Shown piece by piece: positions 35,484 to 43,500 of a DNA stretch of 64,000 nt (the stretch's first letter is position 1; every line of letters begins with the position of its first letter). This stretch comes from Salinibacillus xinjiangensis (lineage in GTDB: Bacteria; Bacillota; Bacilli; Bacillales; Alkalibacillaceae): NCBI RefSeq assembly GCF_009649735.1, contig NZ_WJNH01000010.1, positions 689 to 64,688 of the forward strand. The letters are read 5' to 3'. Below the pieces are notes generated by a model. That model saw only the letters and a program-made list of their open reading frames with translations, made no database searches and had not been told where the DNA came from. The position numbers and the translations under genes are program-made.

Positions 35484-35849
35484 ATGATGAAAAACATATT
35501 AATTGTTGATGACTCAAGTTTTATGCGGAATTGGTTGAAAAATATAATTGGTAAACAGCTTAGGGAATTTCAAGTTGTGGCTGAAGCAAAAGATGGTTTA
35601 GAAGCTATTGAAAAATATGAACAATATTGACCTGATATTGTTCTACTCGATATAACCATGGACCAATTAGATGGTATATCAACGCTGAGAGGTATTATCA
35701 GCTTAGACCCTGAAGCAAATATAATCATGCGTTCATCTTTAGGAACGGAACAAAATATGAAATCCGCATATGATGCAGGTGCGAAGGGGTTTATTGTAAA
35801 ACCACATTTAGCTGGATTAATAGAAGAAATAAGAGGGGCTTTGAAATAG
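35484..35849 (+). pseudogene. CheY-like response regulator broken by an in-frame TGA
   Basis: A 121-codon frame from ATG 35484 reads as one receiver domain. It has NILIVDDSSFMRNWL with the acidic pair, AEAKDGLEAIEKY, then TGA at 35628-35630, PDIVLLDITM with the phospho-acceptor Asp, and FIVKPHLAG with the Lys. The stop falls where family members have Lys or Arg before PDIVLLD. Nothing else is broken except that the usual PxMDG reads DQLDG and ALG reads SLG. It is probably a recent nonsense mutation, or else readthrough or a sequence error. It is third in the MEDS cluster. Confidence 0.85.
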
Positions 35850-35913
35850 TTAAGGTCTGTATGGATATGCCCCTTAACATGAAATAGTTTGGTAAGGTCA
35901 AGTTTTTGCGTGT

Positions 35914-36051
35914 TTAATACTTTTCACTCCCAAGGATTAAGAAGTTTCTTATCTCTTCAATATTGAGCCCATACGCTTTGGCTTCTTGGATTAAGTATAT
36001 CCAATCAGGATCTAAATTCTCTTCTGAAACTGTATTTTCTCTATCAAACAC
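35914..36051 (-). CDS. SinI-family anti-repressor-like peptide (45 aa)
   Basis: A 45-codon frame begins at GTG 36051, 9 nt after GGAGG, and ends TAA 35914. It contains LDPDWIYLIQEAKAYGLNIE and EEIRNFL, the Sin dimerisation motif (LD-x-x-W-x-x-L-I-x-E-A-x-x-x-G-L-x-x-E-E-I-R-x-F-L). B. subtilis SinI binds SinR and relieves repression of biofilm genes. This peptide lacks SinI's extra C-terminal tail. No sinR-like gene is adjacent, so its partner must be elsewhere. Confidence 0.88.
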   Translation of the reverse strand: MFDRENTVSEENLDPDWIYLIQEAKAYGLNIEEIRNFLILGSEKY

Positions 36052-36156
36052 GCCTCCCCACCTCCTCTTGAACGTATATCCTCATCCATTTCATTTATTA
36101 TAGAGCAAGATTAATTCATTTTCTGTAATCTATTTCACAAACTTAGCTTTCTATTG

Positions 36157-36855
36157 TCAATTAGTAAGTGAAGGAATAGCCTGCTGATTGACTTTTATCG
36201 TTTTTCTCCCTGCACTACAGATATATCCTCTATCTTTAAGGTAGCGCATATTTGCTGAAACAGCTTCCCTTGTTACCCCTAACATATTGGCAATTTCCTG
36301 GTGAGATAAAGGGAATGGTATATCTACAAAGCTCTGTCCCTTTTTCCCATATGTATCTGCCATGGAAAAGAGTAAATGCATCATTTGCTCCCTCACACTA
36401 CCAGTTGCAATTATTTCAAGCATTTTTTCCCTTTCTCTTAGTCTATCAGATAATAGCTCCATTGCTTTATATATTAACGAAGGATATTCCTTCAATAAAA
36501 CATGAAAATCTGCTTCTGAAACAGAGCAAAGATGGACATCAGAAATCGTTTCTATATAAACATTTTCTGTCCCCAAAGAAAATGAGCGTAAAGTTCCATA
36601 AGTACTATACGGCCCTAGCAGACTGTGTGTAAACATTCTGCCATCTTTATTTATGCCATATATTCGTACAGCTCCTTCTTTTACAAAGAAAAGGCCATTT
36701 TTCGTTGTTTCTGGAGTTTGAATCAGATTGCTCTTTCGGATCTCTTGATGATCAATATATGATGAAAATATTTTCAAATCATCCATTGGTAAAAATTCAA
36801 AAAAACCAATTTTAGATAAATACCACATTTTATCTAGAGATTGCTCTGACTTCAT
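36157..36855 (-). CDS. Crp/Fnr family transcriptional regulator
   Basis: 232 aa. An N-terminal cyclic-nucleotide-binding-like barrel (about 10-130) includes LFFVKEGAVRIYGINKDGR. A long dimerisation helix (LSDRLREREKMLEII) is followed by the winged helix-turn-helix PLSHQEIANMLGVTREAVSANMRYLKDRGYI. There is no Cys cluster for an iron-sulfur centre and no clear arginine for cAMP, so the ligand is unknown. It is monocistronic, with no adjacent metabolic target. The gap 36856-37086 shows only AT-rich promoter-like sequence. Confidence 0.9.
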   Translation of the reverse strand: MKSEQSLDKMWYLSKIGFFEFLPMDDLKIFSSYIDHQEIRKSNLIQTPETTKNGLFFVKEGAVRIYGINKDGRMFTHSLLGPYSTYGTLRSFSLGTENVYIETISDVHLCSVSEADFHVLLKEYPSLIYKAMELLSDRLREREKMLEIIATGSVREQMMHLLFSMADTYGKKGQSFVDIPFPLSHQEIANMLGVTREAVSANMRYLKDRGYICSAGRKTIKVNQQAIPSLTN

Positions 36856-37086
36856 CCAATCACCCCATCTTTTATACTACTATAGCCATATAATATGATA
36901 ACATATAACTTGCGCTTGATTTCTTAATTTTGGAATTATTTGAAAAATTAATGAGTTATTAATACCTCATTAGGTAAATTTTAAACCTTTTGTGTTAAAT
37001 TGATATAATAATATCCTAATTTCAAAGTCGCTTTAAAACACATCTCGTAATATCCTCTTGTACTAAACAAACGAATGAATATTTAC

Positions 37087-37127
37087 AAAAAAGGATCCAA
37101 CTCTATTTAAATAGATTGGATCCTTTC
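37087..37127 (-). terminator. Rho-independent terminator
   Basis: AAGGATCCAATCTATTT and AAATAGAGTTGGATCCTT form a long stem on the minus strand followed by T6, immediately after the yiaAB-like stop codon. Confidence 0.92.
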
Positions 37128-37133
37128 GTCATA

Positions 37134-37604
37134 TTATTCATTTTCTCTAGCCCTTTGTGTATCACGAATATTTTTCTGAATCGTAATGGCTGCAAAAATA
37201 CTGAGAACAAAAGACATTCCATAAAAACCTTTTTCACTTAATGTAATACTTCCAGCGTTATATAACCCAATTCCCATTAAAGAGATGGCTATAATTAAGG
37301 CGAACCAACTAATCCCGTAATAGATGCTTGTCACTGGAACACCCTCTTCTTTATCTCGTACCGCTTTTTGCAAGGACACAGAAGCATAAAGACCAAACAC
37401 TAACACCGCGAAATAATATCCTTTTTCATTCAACTGCATGTCTGCGTTATATAGCCCAATCAAATAAGCAATCACACCTATGAACAACGCGGACCAAGCT
37501 GCCCCCTTAAACGCAGCTGTCGGCTCACCTTCCACTCTCTGTTTTTCAGGCAAAGGTTTTTCTATTTCCTCTTTTTCAACGATGGCCTCATTTTCATTAG
37601 ACAC
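37134..37604 (-). CDS. YiaA/YiaB-type membrane protein (duplicated domain)
   Basis: 156 aa with two copies of the YiaAB two-helix domain: residues 27-87 (AWSALFIGVIAYLIGLYNADMQLNEKGYY, ending SLQKAVRD) and 90-150 (SWFALIIAISLMGIGLYNAGSITLSEKGFYG, ending TIQKNIRD). This gives four membrane segments. The N-terminus is acidic and cytoplasmic. The molecular function of the family is unknown. The start is GTG 37604 with GGGGGGAGAAGG upstream. Confidence 0.88.
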   Translation of the reverse strand: MSNENEAIVEKEEIEKPLPEKQRVEGEPTAAFKGAAWSALFIGVIAYLIGLYNADMQLNEKGYYFAVLVFGLYASVSLQKAVRDKEEGVPVTSIYYGISWFALIIAISLMGIGLYNAGSITLSEKGFYGMSFVLSIFAAITIQKNIRDTQRARENE

Positions 37605-37779
37605 TGCCTTCTCCCCCCTTTGTTCGTTTTAACAAAATTCTTCTACAGTGCTTGTTACATCCATAATAGCATATTTTGCCAATGTAATTGACGGAAAATT
37701 TTTAATGCTTGAGTTACTCTCGAAAACTCCCCTTCTTACCATCCGTAACGTCCGGTATTTCAATTCTTTCCACAACTGT

Positions 37780-37863
37780 TTACTCCTCTAATGGTGTTGA
37801 TTTTATTAAATCTGTAACCATAGACTTCATTTCACCATAAGTATTGCAGTAGCCATCAATGTT
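37780..37863 (-). pseudogene. Short coding remnant (27 codons)
   Basis: An open stretch reads NIDGYCNTYGEMKSMVTDLI and ends STPLEE-stop, with a stop codon directly upstream and no start codon. A second 19-codon frame follows it. It looks like decayed coding sequence next to a CsoR-type inverted repeat. I do not recognise the parent gene. Confidence 0.3.
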
Positions 37864-37874
37864 TTTCTAAATGT

Positions 37875-37897
37875 ATACCCCCTCCGTATGCGGGTAT
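37875..37897. promoter_or_regulatory. CsoR/CstR-like inverted repeat
   Basis: ATACCC-N11-GGGTAT resembles operators bound by copper- or persulfide-sensing CsoR-family repressors. Only a gene remnant lies downstream of it on the minus strand, so it may be an orphan site. Confidence 0.4.
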
Positions 37898-37971
37898 GTC
37901 CAGTTTTTGAGTTATAACAATCAATTTTTTCGAAAAAGTTATATCTTAAGTTGGGGCTCTGTTATGGAACC

Positions 37972-38280
37972 CGTCTATTATGCTATTAATCACGTCAGAT
38001 TATATGTTTATTCCGTCAGTTTTTGGAGAATCCGGTCAACATGCAGATGATTTACGTCTAATCATTTTAGCGGAAAAAGCATTCCGTCTCTTGGATGAGC
38101 ATTCATGTCAATAGCAGCAGAATTCCTGTCCTTTCAGCTACTATTCTAGTTGACTATCAACGTAATCACGTCTTTTTCCCTCATATTCCCGTCCACGCCC
38201 TATCATCCCGTCAACTCGCGGCATCATTCCCGCCACTATTACAGGTAATGCCGTCAAATGCACACCTATTCCCATCCGTC
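37972..38280 (+). repeat. 21-bp phased array, (ATTCC)CGTC motif, copy 1
   Basis: CGTC-type cores (often ATTCCCGTCA) start at 37972, 37993, 38014, 38034, 38055, 38085, 38106, 38127, 38148, 38169, 38190, 38209, 38231, 38252 and 38273. Variants include GGTC, TGTC, AGTT, CGCC and CATC. Ten steps are exactly 21 bp; the others are 20, 30, 19 and 22. The order of variants matches copy 2 at 50658-50961. It lies between two minus-strand genes. Confidence 0.9.
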
Positions 38281-38303
38281 TACACCAGAACTGTCCCATA
38301 AAC

Positions 38304-38335
38304 AAAAAAGGCCATGAGCCCAGCTCATGACCTTT
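38304..38335 (-). terminator. Rho-independent terminator of gbsA
   Basis: AAAGGTCATGAGC / GCTCATGGCCTTT form a near-perfect stem with T6 on the minus strand, just after the gbsA stop codon. Confidence 0.92.
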
Positions 38336-38346
38336 AATACTACTTC

Positions 38347-39816
38347 TTAAAACCAATTTATAGGTTCAGGTTTAAGATTATGCATAATATGCTTCGTTTC
38401 AGTATATTCCTCAATTCCTTGTTTTCCAAGTTCACGTCCAATACCAGACTGCTTAAATCCGCCCCATGGTGCATGTGGGAAGTAGAGGTTGAATTCATTA
38501 ATCCAAACGGTACCCATGCGCATCTTTGCGACACAACGTTCTGCTTTTACGATATCGCTTGTCCAAACGCCACCCGCAAGTCCGTAGATAGAGTCATTAG
38601 CTAGCTTTACTGCTTCCTCTTCTGTACGGAATTTCTCAACGGTGATCACAGGACCAAAAGCTTCATCTTGAACAATATTCATATCTGTTGTGCAGTCTGT
38701 GAAAATCGTTGGTAAATAGAAAAATCCGTTTTGTAGTTCTGGGTCTTCCGGACGGCTACCACCAACTGCTAATGTCGCGCCTTCTTCAATACCCATTTCT
38801 ACATACTTTTCAACCTTCGCAAGGTGCTCAGCTGAAATGAGTGGGCCCATTTGTGTATCTTCATCAAATCCGTTACCTAGCTTGAATTTTTTCACTCGCT
38901 CTACAAGTGAGTTCACGAACTTATCATGAATACTTTCTTCTACTATTAATCTAGTACCAGCAGAACAGATTTGTCCAGCATGGAAGAATACCCCGTTTAA
39001 TGCTTGATCAACAGCTGTCTCAAAGTCTGCATCAGCAAAAATGATATTAGGGTTTTTCCCGCCAAGCTCAAGTGCAAGCTTCTTCACGTTAACGCTTGCC
39101 GCTTGCATGATTTTCTTGCCAGTCACAATTCCTCCTGTAAACGAGATCAAATCCACATCAATATTACTAGAAAGCTCTGCACCAACTGTATGACCAGCAC
39201 CAAGAACTAGATTCGCTACACCAACAGGTACTCCCGCCTCTTCCATCAGCTCAAACACTTTAATGGTAGTAAGTGGTGTAATCTCACTTGGCTTCATAAT
39301 TAGCGTATTACCTGTAGCCAAGGCTGGGGCCAATTTCCAAGATGCTTGGAGTAATGGATAATTCCAAGGGGTAATTTGACCACAAACTCCAACAGGCTCA
39401 CGGACTACTTTACTAATAGAGTTTGGCACCGGAGAGTCAATCAGTTCCCCACCATCTTTATCTGCAAGTTCTGAATAATGACGAAATACACCTGCGATAT
39501 CATCCATATCTCCGCGGCTTTCCTCAACCGTTTTACCCGTATCTAAAGATTCTAATCTAGCAAGCTCCTCTTTATCTCTTTCTATTAATTCAGCAATTTT
39601 CCTTACAATATGTCCGCGCTCGGTTGCAGGAGTGGATGACCATTCTCCGCTATCGAACGCCGCTCTCGCCGCAGCAATTGCCGCTTTTGCATCCGTTTGA
39701 TCACCTTCTGGAACAGTAGCAATCACTTCCTGGTTAAAAGGGTTAATAATATCACGCGTATTCCCTGAATTTGCACCAACCCATTTACCATCTATGTATT
39801 GTTGTTTTATACTCAT
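38347..39816 (-). CDS. gbsA: Betaine-aldehyde dehydrogenase
   Basis: 489 aa aldehyde dehydrogenase. It has TPWNYPLLQASWKLAPALA (near 148), LALELGGKNPN with the general-base Glu (near 254), HAGQICSAGTRL with the catalytic Cys (near 285), and WGGFKQSGIGRELG near the end. It oxidises betaine aldehyde to glycine betaine, the second step of osmoprotectant synthesis from choline. The divergent gbsR gene and the separate betA support the assignment over a generic aldehyde dehydrogenase. ATG at 39816 with GGAG. Its terminator is at 38304-38335. Confidence 0.93.
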   Translation of the reverse strand: MSIKQQYIDGKWVGANSGNTRDIINPFNQEVIATVPEGDQTDAKAAIAAARAAFDSGEWSSTPATERGHIVRKIAELIERDKEELARLESLDTGKTVEESRGDMDDIAGVFRHYSELADKDGGELIDSPVPNSISKVVREPVGVCGQITPWNYPLLQASWKLAPALATGNTLIMKPSEITPLTTIKVFELMEEAGVPVGVANLVLGAGHTVGAELSSNIDVDLISFTGGIVTGKKIMQAASVNVKKLALELGGKNPNIIFADADFETAVDQALNGVFFHAGQICSAGTRLIVEESIHDKFVNSLVERVKKFKLGNGFDEDTQMGPLISAEHLAKVEKYVEMGIEEGATLAVGGSRPEDPELQNGFFYLPTIFTDCTTDMNIVQDEAFGPVITVEKFRTEEEAVKLANDSIYGLAGGVWTSDIVKAERCVAKMRMGTVWINEFNLYFPHAPWGGFKQSGIGRELGKQGIEEYTETKHIMHNLKPEPINWF

Positions 39817-39851
39817 TCTATCAACTCCAGTTTTCAGACTAAATTTAGTTT

Positions 39852-39877
39852 GTTAAAAATTTATTTAACGTTTTTAA
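39852..39877. promoter_or_regulatory. Putative GbsR operator upstream of gbsA
   Basis: GTTAAAAATTTATTTAACG followed by TTTTTAA. The GTTAAA...TTTAAC arms form an inverted repeat and the TATTTAAC-R-TTTTTAA segment recurs upstream of betA (50508-50542), with a shorter match upstream of gbsR. It lies 36-61 bp before the gbsA start codon. Confidence 0.5.
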
Positions 39878-40061
39878 TGATGGTAACATTTCTTTTGAAG
39901 ACTGTCAAAGATTAATCATGTATAACAAAAAGTTTAAAAAGAAATAGAATCAGCTAGAATAGTAGTGGATACTAAGCTAGTCGACATTTAAAAAAGATAT
40001 AATCCTGTTTTTCCATTTGACATTTAATCTGAACACGTTAACATAAATGTTGTGAAAAAAA

Positions 40062-40080
40062 TTTTAAAAATATTTAACAC
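40062..40080. promoter_or_regulatory. Putative GbsR operator upstream of gbsR
   Basis: TTTTAAAAATATTTAACAC shares ATTTAAC with the gbsA and betA sites and lies 30 bp before the gbsR start codon, allowing autoregulation. It is the weakest of the three matches. Confidence 0.4.
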
Positions 40081-40109
40081 GCTTTACTTTACATTGAGGG
40101 AGCGATTTT

Positions 40110-40661
40110 ATGAGTGAATCTACTGAAAAATCCAAAATGAAAATAGAGGAAGCCAAAGATAAAGTTATTGGAGCAATTGCAGAGACAATGGATTTATATG
40201 GTGTAACACCATCTGCTGCAAATTTATATGCAACCATGTACTTTAAGGATCAAATGACGCTTGATGAAATGCGTTCAGAACTTGAAATGAGTAAGCCGAG
40301 TATGAGTACTAGTGTCCGAAAGCTTCAAGAAATCGAGATGGTTAAAAAAACATTTACACGCGGTTCTAGGAAACATACCTATATAGCTGAAAAAAACTTC
40401 TTCCGTTCCTTTATGGTGTTTTATTGTCAAATGTGGGAACGAGAAGTAAAAATGAACATGGAAGCAATCAAGGAAGCGCAGGAAGATTTAATAAATGTCA
40501 TAAAAGAATCCAGCGAACCAGACGTCGTTACAGAGGCAAAAAAATACTATGACCAATTAGAAGAATCTAAAACATACTATAATTGGTTGGAAGACTTAGT
40601 TGCAAGTATAAGAAGTGGTAAGATTTTTGAGTTTTTGCCTAAAGGTGATGAACAGGAATAA
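40110..40661 (+). CDS. gbsR: GbsR/MarR-family transcriptional repressor
   Basis: 183 aa, the length of B. subtilis GbsR. It is a winged-helix protein: LYGVTPSAANLYATMYF near residue 31, MTLDEMRSELEMSKPSMSTSVRKLQEIEMVKK (recognition region), then FTRGSRKHTYIAEKNFF (wing) and a helical C-terminal dimer region. GbsR is a choline-sensing repressor of choline uptake and oxidation genes. It is divergent from gbsA and followed 189 bp later by a betaine/choline-binding protein gene. RBS GAGGGAG. Confidence 0.93.
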   Translation: MSESTEKSKMKIEEAKDKVIGAIAETMDLYGVTPSAANLYATMYFKDQMTLDEMRSELEMSKPSMSTSVRKLQEIEMVKKTFTRGSRKHTYIAEKNFFRSFMVFYCQMWEREVKMNMEAIKEAQEDLINVIKESSEPDVVTEAKKYYDQLEESKTYYNWLEDLVASIRSGKIFEFLPKGDEQE

Positions 40662-40850
40662 ATTGAAAAAAGTTATTGAGTAGTCTATTAAGGATCAACT
40701 ATAGACTACTCAGTATATGGATGTTACACTTGCCTCTTTAAAAATAAGAGGTAGGTTTATTGCAATTTTGTTGTTAAAATATTTCCAAACAAAATTAATG
40801 TTTGGAATGTTTTAAATATATATAGAAATAATAAAGGAGAGTTTTACAAC

Positions 40851-41750
40851 ATGAACAAATGGAAACAAAATCTTAGTTTCATCTTAGCACTACTAATGGC
40901 TGTTGTATTAACAGCATGTGGCGACACTAGCGGGAAATCAAACAGCGATCAGGCAAATGCTGAAACAGAGGAAAGTAAGGGAGAAATATCGATTGGCCAA
41001 ATTAACTGGGCTGAAAATATTGCCGTAACAAATTTATGGAAAGCCATTTTAGAAGATAAAGGGTATAACGTGGAATTACAGGTGTTGGACATCGGTATTA
41101 TGATGCAGGGGTTAGAAAGCGGCGAGCTAGATGCTGCATTAGAATTATGGTTACCGGTCCAAGATGCTGTTTATTATGAGGAATATAAAGATACCGTTAA
41201 CTTCGCAGAAACTGCTTGGTTTGATAATGCCAAGGTAGGACTTGTTGTTCCAACTTATTTAGAAGAAATTAATAGTATAGAAGACTTAAATGAACACAAA
41301 GAAATGTTTAATGGAGAAATTGTTGGTTTTGAACCTGGTGCAGGTACGATGAAGGTTACGGAACAATTGATTAAAGATTATAATCTTGATTTGGAATTAC
41401 TGCCAAGCTCTGAACCAGCCATGTTAGCGGAGATTGGTAAAGCAGTAGAAAATGAAGAACCGATTGTGGCACCACTTTGGAGTCCACACTCCGTATTCTC
41501 CAAATATGACTTAAAATTCCTAGAAGATCCGCAAAACACATATGGTGGTGTCGAAAAGATTTACCATGCTACAAGACAAGGTTTTGGAGAAGATCATCCA
41601 GAAGTGAGCAAGTGGCTTAACAATTGGAAGATGAATGACAAACAAATTGGTGAGCTTATCGCTTATGTAGAAAATGCTGAAGAACCACTTGATGGAGCTA
41701 AGAAATGGATTAAAGAGAATCAAGAATTGGTTGATGAGTGGGTAAAATAA
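40851..41750 (+). CDS. Glycine betaine/choline ABC transporter binding lipoprotein
   Basis: 299 aa. A lipoprotein signal peptide ends in the lipobox LTAC (Cys about residue 23). The mature part is an OpuAC-type fold: IGQINWAENIAVTNLWKAIL, ALELWLPVQD, ETAWFDNAKVGLVVPTYL, EPGAGTMKV and VAPLWSPHSVF. The Trp residues in these blocks are those that form the aromatic cage for quaternary amines in this family. No ATPase or permease gene accompanies it, so it must serve a transporter encoded elsewhere. Placed behind gbsR, choline is the likely ligand. RBS AAAGGAGAG. Confidence 0.9.
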   Translation: MNKWKQNLSFILALLMAVVLTACGDTSGKSNSDQANAETEESKGEISIGQINWAENIAVTNLWKAILEDKGYNVELQVLDIGIMMQGLESGELDAALELWLPVQDAVYYEEYKDTVNFAETAWFDNAKVGLVVPTYLEEINSIEDLNEHKEMFNGEIVGFEPGAGTMKVTEQLIKDYNLDLELLPSSEPAMLAEIGKAVENEEPIVAPLWSPHSVFSKYDLKFLEDPQNTYGGVEKIYHATRQGFGEDHPEVSKWLNNWKMNDKQIGELIAYVENAEEPLDGAKKWIKENQELVDEWVK

Positions 41751-41795
41751 GAAGTAAGTAGTTTAGTTTTGGAGTACAAATAATTATGTATTATA

Positions 41796-41826
41796 AAATG
41801 AGCGTTGATTCAACGCTCATTTTTTA
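41796..41826. terminator. Bidirectional terminator
   Basis: ATGAGCGTTG / CAACGCTCAT is a perfect 10-bp stem with T6 on the plus side and AAA on the other, between convergent genes. Confidence 0.92.
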
Positions 41827-41846
41827 TTGTAGTAAAACAATGAATT

Positions 41847-42230
41847 TTAGTCATTTGACGTTGAAGAGGTTATTCTTAAATAGTATCCATCGGGGTCAAT
41901 TATTCTAAAATCCTCCAATCCCCAAGGTCTTTTAGTCAATTTGGTATGGATTGGATATTCTTTTGCAACTACTTTGTCATAAATAGCTTTTACATCTTCC
42001 ACTTCTAAGACTATTTCAACTCCTAAACCGATTTGATGACCCTCAGTCGCTTTAAGAGGATGATTTTTAAGTAAATTTTTCATTTCCCCTAAACCTAACA
42101 CTACATCATCTTTTCTAACAGGTACGTATTTTTTATTTATATCCTTTGGCAAGCTAAAACCTAACACATTACTATAAAACTCCATTGACTTTTCTATATT
42201 CTTCACGAACAATTCCATTCTTAGTTTCAT
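41847..42230 (-). CDS. VOC family protein (glyoxalase/bleomycin-resistance fold)
   Basis: 127 aa, one vicinal-oxygen-chelate module. It opens KLRMELFVKNIEKSMEFYSNVLGF and closes with RPWGLEDFRIIDPDGYYLRI, typical of the fold, with Glu in the metal position of EDFRIIDPDG. The substrate is unknown; relatives bind antibiotics or isomerise metabolites. The start is ATG 42230 after GAGGGG. It is the last gene in the minus-strand accessory run (41.8-48 kb). Confidence 0.85.
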   Translation of the reverse strand: MKLRMELFVKNIEKSMEFYSNVLGFSLPKDINKKYVPVRKDDVVLGLGEMKNLLKNHPLKATEGHQIGLGVEIVLEVEDVKAIYDKVVAKEYPIHTKLTKRPWGLEDFRIIDPDGYYLRITSSTSND

Positions 42231-42279
42231 TTTTTCCCCTCTCAAACGGCTATTACAAAGCATTAGTTGAAGAATACTA

Positions 42280-42699
42280 TTAATTATTTTTAGAACAATG
42301 AATAGTACCGATTAGCATTAAAACAGCCATAGAGAACCCAACTGTAAAAACAGGTATAGGAATAAACCTTGAGTAAATGATACCAACTGTCCCTAATAGT
42401 CCAGATAAAATAAACCAGTAAATGAATTTTGTATCTTTGGTTTCTTTTGTGTTCATTACTGCATCCAACACGACCAATACATAAAATCCAGGATAAAACA
42501 TCGCAAATTCATAATTTACTACTGATAATGCTTCCTTATGTAATCCATTCATATCTAAATAAAGTGCCTGATTTAGATGGGATAGACGATTTATAGAATG
42601 TTCTATAATTAAAAATGTGATGGATTTAATGTATTGACGATTGAATAACTGACCAAGCCCTGGCATCACTATGCTTAATAAAGCTGTTCTTATTCTCAT
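42280..42699 (-). CDS. Small multi-spanning membrane protein, 139 aa
   Basis: The N-terminus IRTALLSIVMPGLGQLFNRQYIKSITFLII resembles the PGxGQ-type hairpin of TM2-like proteins. Two or three further hydrophobic segments follow (FYPGFYVLVVLDAV; YWFILSGLLGTVGIIY; FTVGFSMAVLMLIGTI). I do not recognise a functional family. The start is ATG 42699 with GGTGAG 4 nt upstream. It is part of the accessory run. Confidence 0.65.
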   Translation of the reverse strand: MRIRTALLSIVMPGLGQLFNRQYIKSITFLIIEHSINRLSHLNQALYLDMNGLHKEALSVVNYEFAMFYPGFYVLVVLDAVMNTKETKDTKFIYWFILSGLLGTVGIIYSRFIPIPVFTVGFSMAVLMLIGTIHCSKNN

Positions 42700-42746
42700 G
42701 TTTCTCACCAAAAATAGCTTTCCCTAAAAGAAAGATAGAACATACA

Positions 42747-42820
42747 TTTTTTAACATTGCTCCTCTTTACTTCAATAAAAAAGGAGCGATTTCCTTCTTT
42801 AAAATTGTCCCATTAGCTTA
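42747..42820 (-). repeat. Accessory-run repeat element 1
   Basis: Minus-strand sequence opens GCTAATGGGAC and continues to an internal hairpin CGCTCCTTTTTTATTGAAG...AGAGGAGCAATG. The hairpin region is closely shared with element 3 (43714-43792). It lies between the histidine phosphatase and the membrane protein genes. Confidence 0.6.
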
Positions 42821-42823
42821 ATA

Positions 42824-43399
42824 TTATAAATTAACTTTTAGAAACCCAGTTTCTTTTGGAAAATCATTTCTGCTGAGTTTTCGACCAGTAATAAGTTGTC
42901 TATAAGACGTTATTGTTCCATCGTGTGAAACTATGTATATTCTTTTGTTTCCAATGTGCTTACACCATTCTAAAAATCCTTCTGCTATAACCTTAAACTC
43001 TTTTTCGGGTAATTTATTTATCCCTTTTAACCACCATTCATTTGAAAGTTCTTCTTCAAGGTAAAAATCATTAAAATCATCTTTTATTAGTTCTTTTGTT
43101 AGGATTTCATCACAAGGAAGTGTTTGCCATTCTGGATTTTGAGGAAACATTCTTGGAGATACTAACGGACTAACTATTTTTTGACACTTTATTCCTTCAC
43201 TCCAAATTCGTGCTGTTTGTAAGGTTCTTCTAATTGGACTAACTATAATTACATCTGATTGCGATAAAGGAAAATGATTTTTTAAAGTTTTGGCTTGAAT
43301 TATTCCTTCCTCTGTTAATGCAGGGTCTGGAGTATGTAGACTTTTAGGTAAATCTAAAGTGTGTTCCCCTTGTCCGTGTCTAATAAATACTATTTCCAT
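42824..43399 (-). CDS. Histidine phosphatase family protein
   Basis: 191 aa, phosphoglycerate-mutase-like. FIRHGQGEHT (residues 5-14) is the R-H-G motif with the phospho-His. SPIRRTLQTARIW (near 55) supplies the conserved Arg, EILTKELIKDDFND the proton-donor region, and IVSHDGTI (near 155) the second catalytic His. The substrate is unknown; such genes often encode broad-specificity phosphatases. ATG 43399 after GGGGGAG. Its upstream gap holds repeat element 2. Confidence 0.88.
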   Translation of the reverse strand: MEIVFIRHGQGEHTLDLPKSLHTPDPALTEEGIIQAKTLKNHFPLSQSDVIIVSPIRRTLQTARIWSEGIKCQKIVSPLVSPRMFPQNPEWQTLPCDEILTKELIKDDFNDFYLEEELSNEWWLKGINKLPEKEFKVIAEGFLEWCKHIGNKRIYIVSHDGTITSYRQLITGRKLSRNDFPKETGFLKVNL

Positions 43400-43425
43400 T
43401 AAACTCCCCCTTGTTCATAACTTAC

Positions 43426-43500
43426 TCTTATTCCAATAACCTGCCTTGTAACAAATAAAGGCTTGTATCCATTGTTCAGATAAGCCCCCATTAGTTTAAT
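43426..43500 (-). repeat. Accessory-run repeat element 2
   Basis: Minus-strand landmarks: AAACTAATGGGGGCTTATC at one end and TTTGTTACAAGGCAGGTTAT then TGGAATAAG at the other. It shares the CTAAYGGG...GGCAGGTTA pattern with element 4. Confidence 0.65.

Noticed and set aside
36252-36632. A 126-codon plus-strand frame opposite the Crp/Fnr gene
   Set aside because: It is the antisense shadow of a conserved regulator and has no ribosome binding site.
38141-38356. A 71-codon minus-strand frame with a 7-residue pattern
   Set aside because: It runs through the CGTC array and the gbsA terminator, with no ribosome binding site; the paralogous array has stops in that frame.
41520-41723. A minus-strand frame opposite the binding-protein gene
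   Set aside because: Antisense shadow; no start context.
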